A DNA stretch of 64,000 nucleotides, taken from NCBI GenBank assembly GCA_942492935.1, contig OW818654.1:248001-312000 (forward strand). Direction: 5' to 3'. Within the stretch, counting starts at the first letter, position 1. Every line of letters starts with the position of its first letter. Of this stretch, positions 51,264-59,689 are shown one piece after another. The notes beneath the pieces were generated by a model. The model worked only from the letters and a program-made list of their open reading frames with translations. It made no database searches and had not been told where the DNA came from. The translations under genes and the position numbers were made by a program. The stretch comes from JANJUO01 sp942492935 (GTDB lineage: Bacteria > Bacteroidota > Ignavibacteria > Kapaibacteriales > UBA2268).

Positions 51264-53312
51264 ATGGAGCGAAAACTATTAGTATTTGCTGTTGTATTAT
51301 TACTCCTTTTTTCAGAAAATGTATTTAGTCAAATAAATGGCAAGCCACGAAGTTCTGATAGCTTGAGTAATCAAATGTTAAAAAATAGCTATGATATTCA
51401 TACAATTACAACAACAATACCGAATATTGATTCCCTAATTGAATTTGAACGTGTATTAAATTTAGATGGGAAAAACAGACCCGAATTCTATGGTTATACT
51501 TATCAAGTAAACCATAATTTATATACCACAGGTACATGGGATACTTTAGTTAATGGAGATAGAATTTGGAGATTAAGAATAAAATGTCCTTTAGCATATT
51601 CTATAAATTTGTTGTTTGAGAATTTTATACTTTCTGAAAATTCTGATTTATTTTATTATAATGTATCTAATGATTTTATCCTTGGTCCATTTAATAGAAG
51701 AATTAATAGGCAACATCGTAAATATGCAACACATTTGATTAAAGGAAATGATATTATTATTGAATTATTTGAACCTAAATCAGAAATGGGACAAAATAAT
51801 TTCAATATTAAAAGGATTGTATATGGTTACAAGGATGTATTCCCAGCATTCAATACGACTTCAAATCACATAAAGAATTACGAACAATTACAATCATCTG
51901 GTTGGTGCAATATTGATGTAAATTGTCCAGAAGGAGATGATTGGTGTAAAGAAAAATTTTCAGTTGCGTTAGTTTTACTCCCAACAAACGATGTGTATTA
52001 TGCTCAATGTAGTGGTTCTTTATTAAATAATACAAGAAATGATTACATACCCTATTTTTTGACAGCATTTCATTGTTTAGATAATTATGCACCTAGAGGC
52101 AGTCTTAGTCAAACTGAAATTGACAATGTAGATGAATGGAGTTTTCGTTTTGGCTATATGAGAGATGGCTGCAATAATGGGAGAGTTATCCAATTTTATG
52201 ATTATTCTGGAGCTGATTTTGTATCTGGATGGAGCACAAGTGATTTTGCACTTATTCAATTACAAACACAACCTCAATCAGGTGAACAAGAATATTTTGA
52301 CGATGTTTATTTCAATGGATGGGATAGAACTGGTTCCATACCAAATACAGTTACAGGTATCCATCATCCTTCTGGTGATTTAATGAAGATATCTCATGAT
52401 TACGAGCCACCTGTAATTACAGGATATCCCATTGCAAATACATTATGCAACCAAGAATATCAGTACAATTTTGTTTGGAGAGTTGTTTGGAATTTAGGAA
52501 CAACAGAACATGTCTCATCGGGTTCACCCTTATTTGATGATAACAAAAGGGTTATAGGTCAATTGTTCAATGGATGCGCTTCTTGTTCCTATCAAAATCA
52601 AAGAGATTATTATGGTAGATTATCTATTTCTTGGGAAGGTGGAGGAACACCCGAAACAAGATTAAAGGACTGGCTGGACCCTGATGACACAGGTGCTGAA
52701 GTATTAGATGGTGCAAAGCTTCCAAATTATTGGTGGGGCAAAGAAGTAGTGTATAATGAATATGTTCATCGTAAAGCGATTACAAATTTGACAATTGGCA
52801 GTTCTGCAACAAATCCATTTCAAACAAATGCTGGCAGTGTAACAAATTTACAAGCAGGTAAAGAAATCGTAATGAAACCTTGCACTAAAATATTAGCTGG
52901 TTCCACTTTCAGAGCATATATAGAAGAAACTGTATGTACAGACATTATTGCAACAAGTGACAAATTAATTGATTATGGTGGTGATATTTGTGAAGAAATT
53001 TTATCTCGAATTTCAGTTGTTGATATTGTTGAACAATCACTAACAAAAAATGATATAAAACTAATTATAAAGCCAAATCCATTATTTGACAATGCTAAAA
53101 TACAGATAAGGATTTTACCAAACACTATGTTTAATTTAGCATTATACGATTTGCTTGGTAATAAAATAATTGAATTTGCAAATAATGAAGTTGCAAATAC
53201 TTCCCAAAAAGAATACATTCTTAATAGCACAAATATTCCTTCTGGAATTTATACCATAATTTTACAGAGTGATAATGATGTTATTTCTGAGCGTATAGCA
53301 ATAATTAAATGA
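51264..53312 (+). CDS. Secreted trypsin-like serine protease with T9SS sorting domain
   Basis: 682 residues. Signal peptide at 1-22 (LLLLFSENVFS, then Q). A propeptide-like region is followed by an S1 protease domain of lysyl-endopeptidase type: catalytic His in FLTAFHCLDN, Asp in STSDFALIQLQ, Ser in EHVSSGSPLFDD, and several cysteine pairs (for example WCNIDVNCPEGDDWC). The last ~80 residues form a type A C-terminal sorting domain (KPNPLFDNAKIQI, YDLLGNKI, NIPSGIYTIIL), used for export and anchoring by type IX secretion. AGGAG precedes the ATG. Substrate specificity is not certain. Confidence 0.9.
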   Translation: MERKLLVFAVVLLLLFSENVFSQINGKPRSSDSLSNQMLKNSYDIHTITTTIPNIDSLIEFERVLNLDGKNRPEFYGYTYQVNHNLYTTGTWDTLVNGDRIWRLRIKCPLAYSINLLFENFILSENSDLFYYNVSNDFILGPFNRRINRQHRKYATHLIKGNDIIIELFEPKSEMGQNNFNIKRIVYGYKDVFPAFNTTSNHIKNYEQLQSSGWCNIDVNCPEGDDWCKEKFSVALVLLPTNDVYYAQCSGSLLNNTRNDYIPYFLTAFHCLDNYAPRGSLSQTEIDNVDEWSFRFGYMRDGCNNGRVIQFYDYSGADFVSGWSTSDFALIQLQTQPQSGEQEYFDDVYFNGWDRTGSIPNTVTGIHHPSGDLMKISHDYEPPVITGYPIANTLCNQEYQYNFVWRVVWNLGTTEHVSSGSPLFDDNKRVIGQLFNGCASCSYQNQRDYYGRLSISWEGGGTPETRLKDWLDPDDTGAEVLDGAKLPNYWWGKEVVYNEYVHRKAITNLTIGSSATNPFQTNAGSVTNLQAGKEIVMKPCTKILAGSTFRAYIEETVCTDIIATSDKLIDYGGDICEEILSRISVVDIVEQSLTKNDIKLIIKPNPLFDNAKIQIRILPNTMFNLALYDLLGNKIIEFANNEVANTSQKEYILNSTNIPSGIYTIILQSDNDVISERIAIIK

Positions 53313-53319
53313 CTTTACT

Positions 53320-53353
53320 CCCCCACTTCGCAAAAAGGTGGGGTTTTGTTTTT
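53320..53353 (+). terminator. Terminator of the protease gene
   Basis: CCCCAC at 53321-53326 pairs with GTGGGG at 53338-53343 and is followed by TTTTGTTTTTTT. It lies 8 nt after the stop codon. Confidence 0.7.
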
Positions 53354-53367
53354 TTACAAAGGAAATA

Positions 53368-53394
53368 GATTCTGAAACAAGTTCAGAATGACAG
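53368..53394. repeat. GATTCTGAAACAAGTTCAGAATGACAG repeat, copy 1
   Basis: A 27-bp repeat containing TTCTGAA/TTCAGAA arms. A second copy with one mismatch lies at 53466-53492 and a degenerate one near 59465-59487. It flanks the hairpin at 53401. Confidence 0.7.
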
Positions 53395-53400
53395 TTATGC

Positions 53401-53433
53401 AGATGTCCAACACTATCAAAGTGTTGGACATCT
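53401..53433. repeat. Perfect-arm hairpin, copy 2
   Basis: AGATGTCCAACACT (53401-53414) and its exact complement (53420-53433). The surrounding ~47 bp are almost identical to 50017-50064. Confidence 0.8.
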
Positions 53434-53465
53434 TGTTTTGAGTACAATATGACATAGCGAATAGA

Positions 53466-53492
53466 GATTCTGAAACGAGTTCAGAATGACAG
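53466..53492. repeat. GATTCTGAAAC(A/G)AGTTCAGAATGACAG repeat, copy 2
   Basis: Differs from 53368-53394 by one base (CGAG in place of CAAG) and keeps the TTCTGAA/TTCAGAA arms. It lies 15 nt beyond the stop codon of the minus-strand pgsA gene. Confidence 0.7.
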
Positions 53493-53507
53493 AATATAAA
53501 TATGTAT

Positions 53508-54047
53508 TTAAATATGTATATTTCTTGCTAATCTCAATTCTTTTATTAGTCTTAAAAAATAAAGGACTAATGTGTAAATCATTGCAGCTACACATAAATA
53601 CATTCCATAAATATATGCTGGAACATAATCTAACAAAATTCCTGTGATTACTAACGACATTAAAACAAATGTTGCTTTCCCTTCAAAATTTGATGGAAGT
53701 ACGAAATTTAATTTTTTCTTTGCATAAATACCACCAATCAATATTAATGCATCACGTAGGACTAATGCCGCAAAAAACCAAAATGGTATTATTTCTTGTA
53801 GCATTATCGTTAGTGCTATTGCTCCTAAAAATAATTTATCAGCAATTGGGTCTAATATTTTGCCTAATTCTGTTACCTGATTCAATTTTCTTGCAAAATA
53901 ACCATCTAAAAAATCAGTAAAACCGGCTATTGCTCCAATTATTAATGCAGTTATTGTTTGCTCGTTTACCAATAATATTACCACAGGAGCAATTAAAACT
54001 ATTCTCAATAAACTGAAAATATTGGAAATTAAAAACCATTCTTTCAT
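53508..54047 (-). CDS. pgsA: CDP-alcohol phosphatidyltransferase (PgsA-like)
   Basis: Membrane enzyme that joins CDP-diacylglycerol with an alcohol, probably glycerol-3-phosphate, in phospholipid synthesis; 179 residues. The catalytic signature is present as DFLDGYFARKLNQVTELGKI followed by LDPIADKLF (DGxxAR...GxxxDxxxD), with several hydrophobic segments. The exact alcohol is inferred from length and context. Its start overlaps the symporter gene end by 4 nt, so it lies in the same operon, read symporter then pgsA. Confidence 0.87.
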   Translation of the reverse strand: MKEWFLISNIFSLLRIVLIAPVVILLVNEQTITALIIGAIAGFTDFLDGYFARKLNQVTELGKILDPIADKLFLGAIALTIMLQEIIPFWFFAALVLRDALILIGGIYAKKKLNFVLPSNFEGKATFVLMSLVITGILLDYVPAYIYGMYLCVAAMIYTLVLYFLRLIKELRLARNIHI

Positions 54048-55429
54048 TTTCTTTTAACCCAAATTAGTACTAAAATTAGTGATATTGATATACCTGCAAT
54101 CATTGGCTCAATTTCGTTGAAAATTGATAGTTCTGTATATCTCAGAAGTAACCAAGTTAATGATGCTAAAGAAGAAATTAACATTAAGTAAATCGCTTTT
54201 ATTGATTCTAAATAATATTTGTTATTCATACTTAAAACCAATGGAAAAATCAATCCCGGTACTGCAATTGATGAAGTATAGTAGATTATTTGTACTACTG
54301 ATGGCAATAAAACTGCTATCATAATACCGACTATTCCTGTAATTACTAATCCAATTCTTGTAAGCGATTCTGTTTTCATTTCTTTGATAATTTTAAATTT
54401 ATGCTTAATCGGTTCTAAAATATCATTACCAATTGTTGCCGATGAAATAAATGCATAGCTATCCAATGTGGACATTACAGCAGAAATCATTGCTACTACA
54501 AATATACCCTTCCAAATTACAGGCAAAACGTTATCCCCCAAAACAGGATATGCCATTAATGGATTTTCTAATGAAAAATATGCTTTTGCATAAAGACCTG
54601 CAAACAGGGTAAAAAAATCAAATATCATCCATAATACAATAGATATTAATACTCCTTTTTTTGCCGTTTCTGGAGTTTTTGCTGCAGAGCATCTCTGATG
54701 AAAACTTGGGTCAACAAATGTCTGAAATGCAATAATAAACCAAGCCAATACATATTGAATGGAGTATTCCCCCTTATAATGCAAGTGTTTAGTTGGTAAC
54801 AAAGCAAACATATCGATGAAATTTCCCAAATTTGCAATAGTAAAATACAACAAAGCACCAAAACCAATATACATAAATACAAACTGTACAGTATTAGTCA
54901 GAACATCGGCACGAAATCCACCTGTAAATAAGTATGCCAATGATATGATGACGCCAATAATTATAGAGAACTCAATACTCCAACCGCTGAACATTTGAAT
55001 AAGAACACCGAGCATCAAAATATATGCTGCCGGTATTGTTATTGTTAAAATGATAAAAGAAGAAATTCTACCTGCCATAACCCCATAAGTATTTTGTATT
55101 TGTTCGGGAATTGTTTTGACATTAGAATTTCTAATTTTTTTTGCCATAAATTGAGCAAAAAGAAATGCCGCAATATAATATGGAACCCCAAAACATAACC
55201 AAGCTACAATTCCACTATTATAAACAAATTCACCTATTCCAAGAATACTTCCATACCACGTTGCAACTAATGTAGCAACAAATATTGGCAAAGTTAATTT
55301 TCTTCCAGCTAACAAAAATGATTCGCTGTCCGAATTCTTCTCTTTTTTTCGTGCAACAACAAAGCCAGTAAAAAGAACAATCAAAACATATAAAGCTATT
55401 ATAAAAATATCAATTAAATGTAATTTCAT
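54044..55429 (-). CDS. Sodium:solute symporter (SSS family)
   Basis: 461 residues, 12-13 hydrophobic segments, inner membrane. SSS features include FLLAGRKLTLPIFVATLVAT near the N terminus, a Gly-rich TFVDPSFHQRCSAAKTPE loop, and ISAVMSTLDSYAFISSATIG, which contains residues of the sodium site. The substrate is not predictable. Four-nt overlaps with the epimerase gene (upstream) and pgsA (downstream) point to a three-gene operon. Confidence 0.9.
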   Translation of the reverse strand: MKLHLIDIFIIALYVLIVLFTGFVVARKKEKNSDSESFLLAGRKLTLPIFVATLVATWYGSILGIGEFVYNSGIVAWLCFGVPYYIAAFLFAQFMAKKIRNSNVKTIPEQIQNTYGVMAGRISSFIILTITIPAAYILMLGVLIQMFSGWSIEFSIIIGVIISLAYLFTGGFRADVLTNTVQFVFMYIGFGALLYFTIANLGNFIDMFALLPTKHLHYKGEYSIQYVLAWFIIAFQTFVDPSFHQRCSAAKTPETAKKGVLISIVLWMIFDFFTLFAGLYAKAYFSLENPLMAYPVLGDNVLPVIWKGIFVVAMISAVMSTLDSYAFISSATIGNDILEPIKHKFKIIKEMKTESLTRIGLVITGIVGIMIAVLLPSVVQIIYYTSSIAVPGLIFPLVLSMNNKYYLESIKAIYLMLISSLASLTWLLLRYTELSIFNEIEPMIAGISISLILVLIWVKRK

Positions 55430-56346
55430 CTTTTGCTTTTGAAAAATTCTACTGTTTTTCTTAATCCGTCAGTTATTTCAGTTTTTGGCTCCCAGCCAGT
55501 CATCATATTAAATTTGCTGAATGATAATACACTTCTGCGTTGCTCACCGGGTTTTGCATCTTTATGAATTTCAGGACAATCTGAATTTGTTAAAGATTTA
55601 ACAGATTGAAAAATGAAATTCACATCTTTTTCAATTCCTGTTCCAATATTAAAAATACCTGATACATCTTCATCTAATGCTATCACATTTGCATTGACAA
55701 CATCATCGACAAAAGTATAATCACGGGTATTGAAACCATCTCCATTAATGAATGGTTGTTCTCCGTTTAGCAATTTATTAGTAAATATTGCTACTACACC
55801 AGCTTCGCCGAATGGATTTTGTCTTGGACCATAAATATTTGCATAACGAAGAATCACAAAATCAATGCCATTTTGTAGATTAAAATACTTGATATATTTT
55901 TCATTTGTTAATTTTGCAATTCCATAAGGCGAACAAGGTTCGGTTGAATGATTTTCAGTAGCAGGAAATTGAGTTTGTTCACCATATACTGTACCGCCAG
56001 AGGAAGCAAAAATTATTTTTTTTACTCCTGTTTGAACAGCCGTATTATACAAATTCAATCCGCCAATAATATTTGTGTGGGCATCGAATATTGGGTTATA
56101 AACCGAAACTCTTACATCAACTTGAGCGGCATGATGATTCAATAAATCAAATTTTTCTTCTTCAAAAATCTTAGTGATTTCATCACTTGTTATATCTACG
56201 TTATAGAATTTTGCATCTTGATTTATATTTTCAGCATTTCCTGTTGATAAATTATCAATAATAACTACTTCATGACCTAATTCTATATATTTGTCAGCAA
56301 TATTAGAGCCGATAAAACCAGCTCCTCCTGTAACACATATTTTCAT
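55426..56346 (-). CDS. NAD-dependent epimerase/dehydratase (UDP-glucose 4-epimerase-like)
   Basis: Short-chain dehydrogenase-type sugar-nucleotide epimerase, 306 residues from the ATG at 56346. Rossmann motif TGGAGFIGSNIADKY at the N terminus. Catalytic SSGGTVYGE serine and YGIAKLTNEKY (YxxxK). The substrate-binding ILRYANIYGPRQ region is typical of GalE/WbpP-like enzymes. Other in-frame starts at 56352 and 56355 are closer to AAAGG at 56358-56362, so two or three N-terminal residues are uncertain. First gene of the operon with the symporter and pgsA. Confidence 0.88.
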   Translation of the reverse strand: MKICVTGGAGFIGSNIADKYIELGHEVVIIDNLSTGNAENINQDAKFYNVDITSDEITKIFEEEKFDLLNHHAAQVDVRVSVYNPIFDAHTNIIGGLNLYNTAVQTGVKKIIFASSGGTVYGEQTQFPATENHSTEPCSPYGIAKLTNEKYIKYFNLQNGIDFVILRYANIYGPRQNPFGEAGVVAIFTNKLLNGEQPFINGDGFNTRDYTFVDDVVNANVIALDEDVSGIFNIGTGIEKDVNFIFQSVKSLTNSDCPEIHKDAKPGEQRRSVLSFSKFNMMTGWEPKTEITDGLRKTVEFFKSKR

Positions 56347-56397
56347 ATTCATCATACCTTTAATTAACAAAAATCGTTATTACACTTTTTAAAGTAT

Positions 56398-56405
56398 CAA
56401 AAATA
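56398..56405 (-). promoter_or_regulatory. Possible -7 element upstream of the epimerase operon
   Basis: On the minus strand TATTTTTG matches TAnnTTTG about 50 nt before the start. No TTTG was found 19-21 nt further upstream. Confidence 0.3.
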
Positions 56406-56560
56406 AGGAAAAATATTCATAATTTATGATTTGAAATTAATGAAACTCGATTTATTCAGTTTAGATAAAACGTAGCTACTCAATTGTATTAAATTTTGAA
56501 AATGTGCTTATTGAATTATTGATTTTAAAAATTACTCTCTTATCTAACTTGTGAATTAAC

Positions 56561-56637
56561 TTTCCGAAGGTTCAAAACCTTCGGAAGGTTTTTACCAAAG
56601 TTAGCTGTAATTTGCACGTGAATTTTTTCATTTGGCG
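56561..56637 (-). repeat. Dispersed ~65-bp repeat, copy B
   Basis: Begins with a full hairpin (CCGAAGGTT at 56564-56572 with AACCTTCGG at 56576-56584) and continues with CAAAGTTAGCTGTAATTTGC and ACGTGAATTTTTTCATTTGG. The reverse complement corresponds to 22628-22690. The rest of 56406-56746 shows no gene. Confidence 0.7.
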
Positions 56638-56746
56638 ACTGATTAGTTTTACTTTTAAAATAATATAAAATATTCAAATAATATCACTTGAAAACCGTTT
56701 AATTTTTTTTATATTTTGCATATTTTTAAATTTTATAGGAGATATT

Positions 56747-57298
56747 ATGAGCTTATTAGTTGGAAAAACTGCACCTTCTTTTGCAGGTACAGCTTTAGTT
56801 GGTGGTAATGCAGATTTATTAACACCAGACAATGCCTTTACTCAAATCAAAAATGAAGATTATAATGGTAAATGGGTAGTTTTATTTTTCTATCCTCTTG
56901 ATTTTACTTTTGTTTGCCCTACAGAAATTCAGGAATTTGGCAAGCATTATGAAGATTTCAAGTCAATGAATTGCGAAGTTATCGCCGCATCTACAGATAG
57001 TCATTTCTCACATCTTGCTTGGAGAAGTTCACATCCTGGCTTGAAGAATTTACCTTATCCAATGCTTGCTGACTTCACTCGTACAGTTGCAAAAAATTAC
57101 GAAGTGTTGAAAGAAGAAACTGGTTATGCTTTAAGAGGTTTGTATATAATAAACCCTGATGGCGAATTAGTTTATTCAGTTATTCATCCAGAAGCTGTTG
57201 GTAGAAATGCAAAAGAAATCATTAGAGTATTATCAGCTTTACAAACTGGCAAATTAACTCCTTGCGATTGGGTTGCAGGTGATGACACTTTAAACTAA
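56747..57298 (+). CDS. Typical 2-Cys peroxiredoxin (AhpC/Prx1 type)
   Basis: Thiol peroxidase for hydrogen and organic peroxides; 183 residues. The peroxidatic cysteine is in FYPLDFTFVCPTEIQEFG (about residue 57), with the STDSHFSHLAW block and catalytic arginine region following. The resolving cysteine is in LTPCDWVAGDD near residue 175. TAGGAGA precedes the ATG. A near-consensus promoter, CTTG-N19-TATATTTTG (56687-56718, one base longer than TAnnTTTG), lies 28 nt upstream. Monocistronic, with its own terminator. Confidence 0.94.
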   Translation: MSLLVGKTAPSFAGTALVGGNADLLTPDNAFTQIKNEDYNGKWVVLFFYPLDFTFVCPTEIQEFGKHYEDFKSMNCEVIAASTDSHFSHLAWRSSHPGLKNLPYPMLADFTRTVAKNYEVLKEETGYALRGLYIINPDGELVYSVIHPEAVGRNAKEIIRVLSALQTGKLTPCDWVAGDDTLN

Positions 57299-57320
57299 CA
57301 TTAGTCAATCAAAATTCAAC

Positions 57321-57355
57321 ACCTCCAATGGCTGATATCATTGGAGGTTTTTTTT
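57321..57355 (+). terminator. Terminator of the peroxiredoxin gene
   Basis: ACCTCCAATG at 57321-57330 pairs perfectly with CATTGGAGGT at 57339-57348, followed by eight T residues. Confidence 0.85.
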
Positions 57356-57431
57356 ATATGAATATGTGTAATTATAAAAATTATTCTATTTGATTTGTAA
57401 ATGGTGGAGCTATTCTTTACATTTGCTTTCA

Positions 57432-58247
57432 TTAATTCAATATATCTTTTTTCAAAAACGAACGAAATGAAAAAGCTGTTAATATTAATATTACTGAAAT
57501 ATAAATAATTGAATTTATAGGATTTAGAGTATAATTATCAACCAAAACATTGTTGTCCACATAATTAAAAGGACTGATATATCCAATAAATGCTGTTGAT
57601 TTTGTTATTTTAGAAATTATATCTAAGAAATATGTTCCCATCACAATACCAACAGACATTGCAAACAAACCACGACCTCTTTTGGCAATCGAAGAAAAAG
57701 CAAAGCCCATTGAAGCAAATGTTAATGATGTGAACAAGCCATAAATCGAATGTATAAAAAAGGCATTTCGGCTGTAATCTTGAGTTTTGAATGCTTCTAA
57801 GCTCGCAAATCCTACTAACACTGAAATTATATTCATTACAATTATCAATGTAACCACTGCAGAAGCTTTTGAAATAAATATCTCAGTTCTTGTCATCGGT
57901 TTTGTGTATAGAAATTCAGCTGTTTTTTCAAATTCTTCATTTGCAAATAATGAAATTGCTGTCAATATTGAAAACATTCCTGTTAGCAATAAAATCAAAG
58001 GTGTATTTCTGATAACGTAGAATCCAAGAACGTTTGATAACTTTGAGATTTCTAAACCGAATCCTTGAAGCATAGGTGCAATAAATGGTTGTTTCAGCAC
58101 AGGTTCGATTGATTTAATTATACCTTCTTTCAAAAAAATTTCATATAATGCCATATCAAGAATTATCAAGCCACAAATCAACGAGAGCCAAATAAACATT
58201 GAATTTTTATAACGATAAAGTTCCATTTTGAAAAGATTTATATTCAT
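57432..58247 (-). CDS. ABC transporter permease (ABC-2 type)
   Basis: 271 residues with about six hydrophobic segments; the inner-membrane part of an ABC exporter or of a membrane-stress ABC-2 system. The motif ANEEFEKTAEFLYTKPMTR, between the second and third segments, is characteristic of ABC-2 permeases. It starts 1 nt after the ATPase gene, so the pair forms one transport unit. The substrate is not predictable. Confidence 0.85.
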   Translation of the reverse strand: MNINLFKMELYRYKNSMFIWLSLICGLIILDMALYEIFLKEGIIKSIEPVLKQPFIAPMLQGFGLEISKLSNVLGFYVIRNTPLILLLTGMFSILTAISLFANEEFEKTAEFLYTKPMTRTEIFISKASAVVTLIIVMNIISVLVGFASLEAFKTQDYSRNAFFIHSIYGLFTSLTFASMGFAFSSIAKRGRGLFAMSVGIVMGTYFLDIISKITKSTAFIGYISPFNYVDNNVLVDNYTLNPINSIIYISVILILTAFSFRSFLKKDILN

Positions 58248-58248
58248 T

Positions 58249-59145
58249 CTAATCCTCGTTTCTTTTGTAGTAGTGAAAAAATATTTCTTCCAAAGTCGGT
58301 TCCTCGATACTGATATTTTCTATTTTAAGATTTGATATACTTTGTATTAATTCATTCATATTGCCATTATACATAAAATTAAGTTGCTGTTTATCACGTG
58401 AAAAATCCACAATTGATGGTAATTTCAAATCAAATTCTGTAAACATATCTGATAAAGTGATTGATACTTTTTTTAGCATTTTCTTTCTAAGTGCTTCAAT
58501 ACTTTCAACTTTGATAATTTTTCCTTTTTGGATAATTGCCACTCTTGAACATATTTTTTGAACATCACTCAATACATGTGATGAGAAAAATATAGTGCAT
58601 CCCCGTTCATTTTCTTTTTTAAATAAATCAAATACAGTGGATTGAATCAATGGGTCAAGACCGCTGGTTGGTTCATCTAATATCAGTAAATCCGGTTTAT
58701 GCAGAAGTGATTGAATTAATGATACTTTCTTTTTATTACCCAAAGACAAATCTCTAATTTTCAAGTTTGTGTTTATGTCTAAATCGTCTGCAAGTTCATT
58801 TAGTCGTTTATTGTCATTGATTCCGTAAAATCGTTGCGAGTATTCCAATAATTCCCTTACAGTCATCTTGTAATAATAATTTACTTCTGCAGGCAAATAA
58901 CCTGTTCTCGCTTTAATTTTTTTTGAATCATGAATTATATCATAACCGAAAATTTTCCCAGTACCAGAATCAGGAAAAATAAGATTAAACAAAGTGCGAA
59001 TAGTTGTAGATTTTCCTGCTCCATTAGGACCAATAAATCCAAATATTTCACCCGGTTCCACAGTTAGATTCAGTTTATCAATTCCAATTGTTTTACCGTA
59101 GTATTTACTCAATTCAATCATTTCAATAGCATTTATTTTATTCAT
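58249..59145 (-). CDS. ABC transporter ATP-binding protein
   Basis: 298 residues. Walker A GPNGAGKST (about residues 42-50), a signature-like segment RDLSLGNKKKVSLIQSLLH, Walker B LLILDEPTSGLD and the switch histidine in SSHVLSDV are in order. A C-terminal extension of about 80 residues after the nucleotide-binding domain is typical of CcmA-like ATPases paired with ABC-2 permeases. The ATG at 59145 is preferred over 59172; 59121 is also possible. No clear ribosome binding site is visible. Confidence 0.9.
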   Translation of the reverse strand: MNKINAIEMIELSKYYGKTIGIDKLNLTVEPGEIFGFIGPNGAGKSTTIRTLFNLIFPDSGTGKIFGYDIIHDSKKIKARTGYLPAEVNYYYKMTVRELLEYSQRFYGINDNKRLNELADDLDINTNLKIRDLSLGNKKKVSLIQSLLHKPDLLILDEPTSGLDPLIQSTVFDLFKKENERGCTIFFSSHVLSDVQKICSRVAIIQKGKIIKVESIEALRKKMLKKVSITLSDMFTEFDLKLPSIVDFSRDKQQLNFMYNGNMNELIQSISNLKIENISIEEPTLEEIFFHYYKRNED

Positions 59146-59172
59146 CAATAAAAATTTTCTCCATCTAATCAA

Positions 59173-59638
59173 AAAATCAATTTTCTTTATTATAAATTAA
59201 TTACGTATTTTTAAAGACTGAATTAGACCCAAAATTATTATTATTATTGTATTTCTGTAATATCCAGTACCTAACATTCTGTTGCTCAAGTAATATTGAA
59301 ATTATATTGCACGCGGGCGAAGAGGCTGTGTGAAAGGTCGAACATATCAAAATATAAGACGACGTCTGTTCTGATGTGTTTATATAAATCAAGTAGTTGG
59401 AATATTTTTATCTTGCTATATCTTCATGAAATCGTTTTTATTGGACAATCTCTAAAAAGCATAGACTCTGAAAAGAGTTCTAAATGACAAGAAAACCCAC
59501 ACACTTCAATAAGCTAATTTTTGTCAAATATAATCTTTCTACACTTACAATAAGAGTTTATGCAAAGTAGAAATAAATATTATCAATAAATTAATGCTCC
59601 ATAAAAAAAACTTCAACAAGATTTTCCAAAATTTTCCG
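59173..59638. other. Non-coding spacer between divergent genes
   Basis: No gene is recognised. It contains a degenerate copy of the TTCTGAA...TTCAGAA repeat near 59465-59487 (ACTCTGAAAAGAGTTCTAAATGACAAG); the rest shows no structure I can name. Confidence 0.4.
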
Positions 59639-59646
59639 TATTTTTG
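59639..59646 (+). promoter_or_regulatory. Possible -7 element of the glgA operon
   Basis: TATTTTTG matches TAnnTTTG 43 nt before the glgA start. No TTTG is present 19-21 nt upstream. Confidence 0.3.
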
Positions 59647-59689
59647 TAACTTGAGAAAATACTTTAAATATATTGAAGTGAATTGAGAA

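Noticed and set aside
53262..53447. Minus-strand frame across the terminator and hairpin repeat
   Set aside because: It overlaps a terminator and REP-like repeats and encodes only repeat sequence.
59173..59689. Possible small RNA or tRNA in the 0.5-kb gap before glgA
   Set aside because: I found no cloverleaf, no strong hairpin with a T run and no conserved motif.
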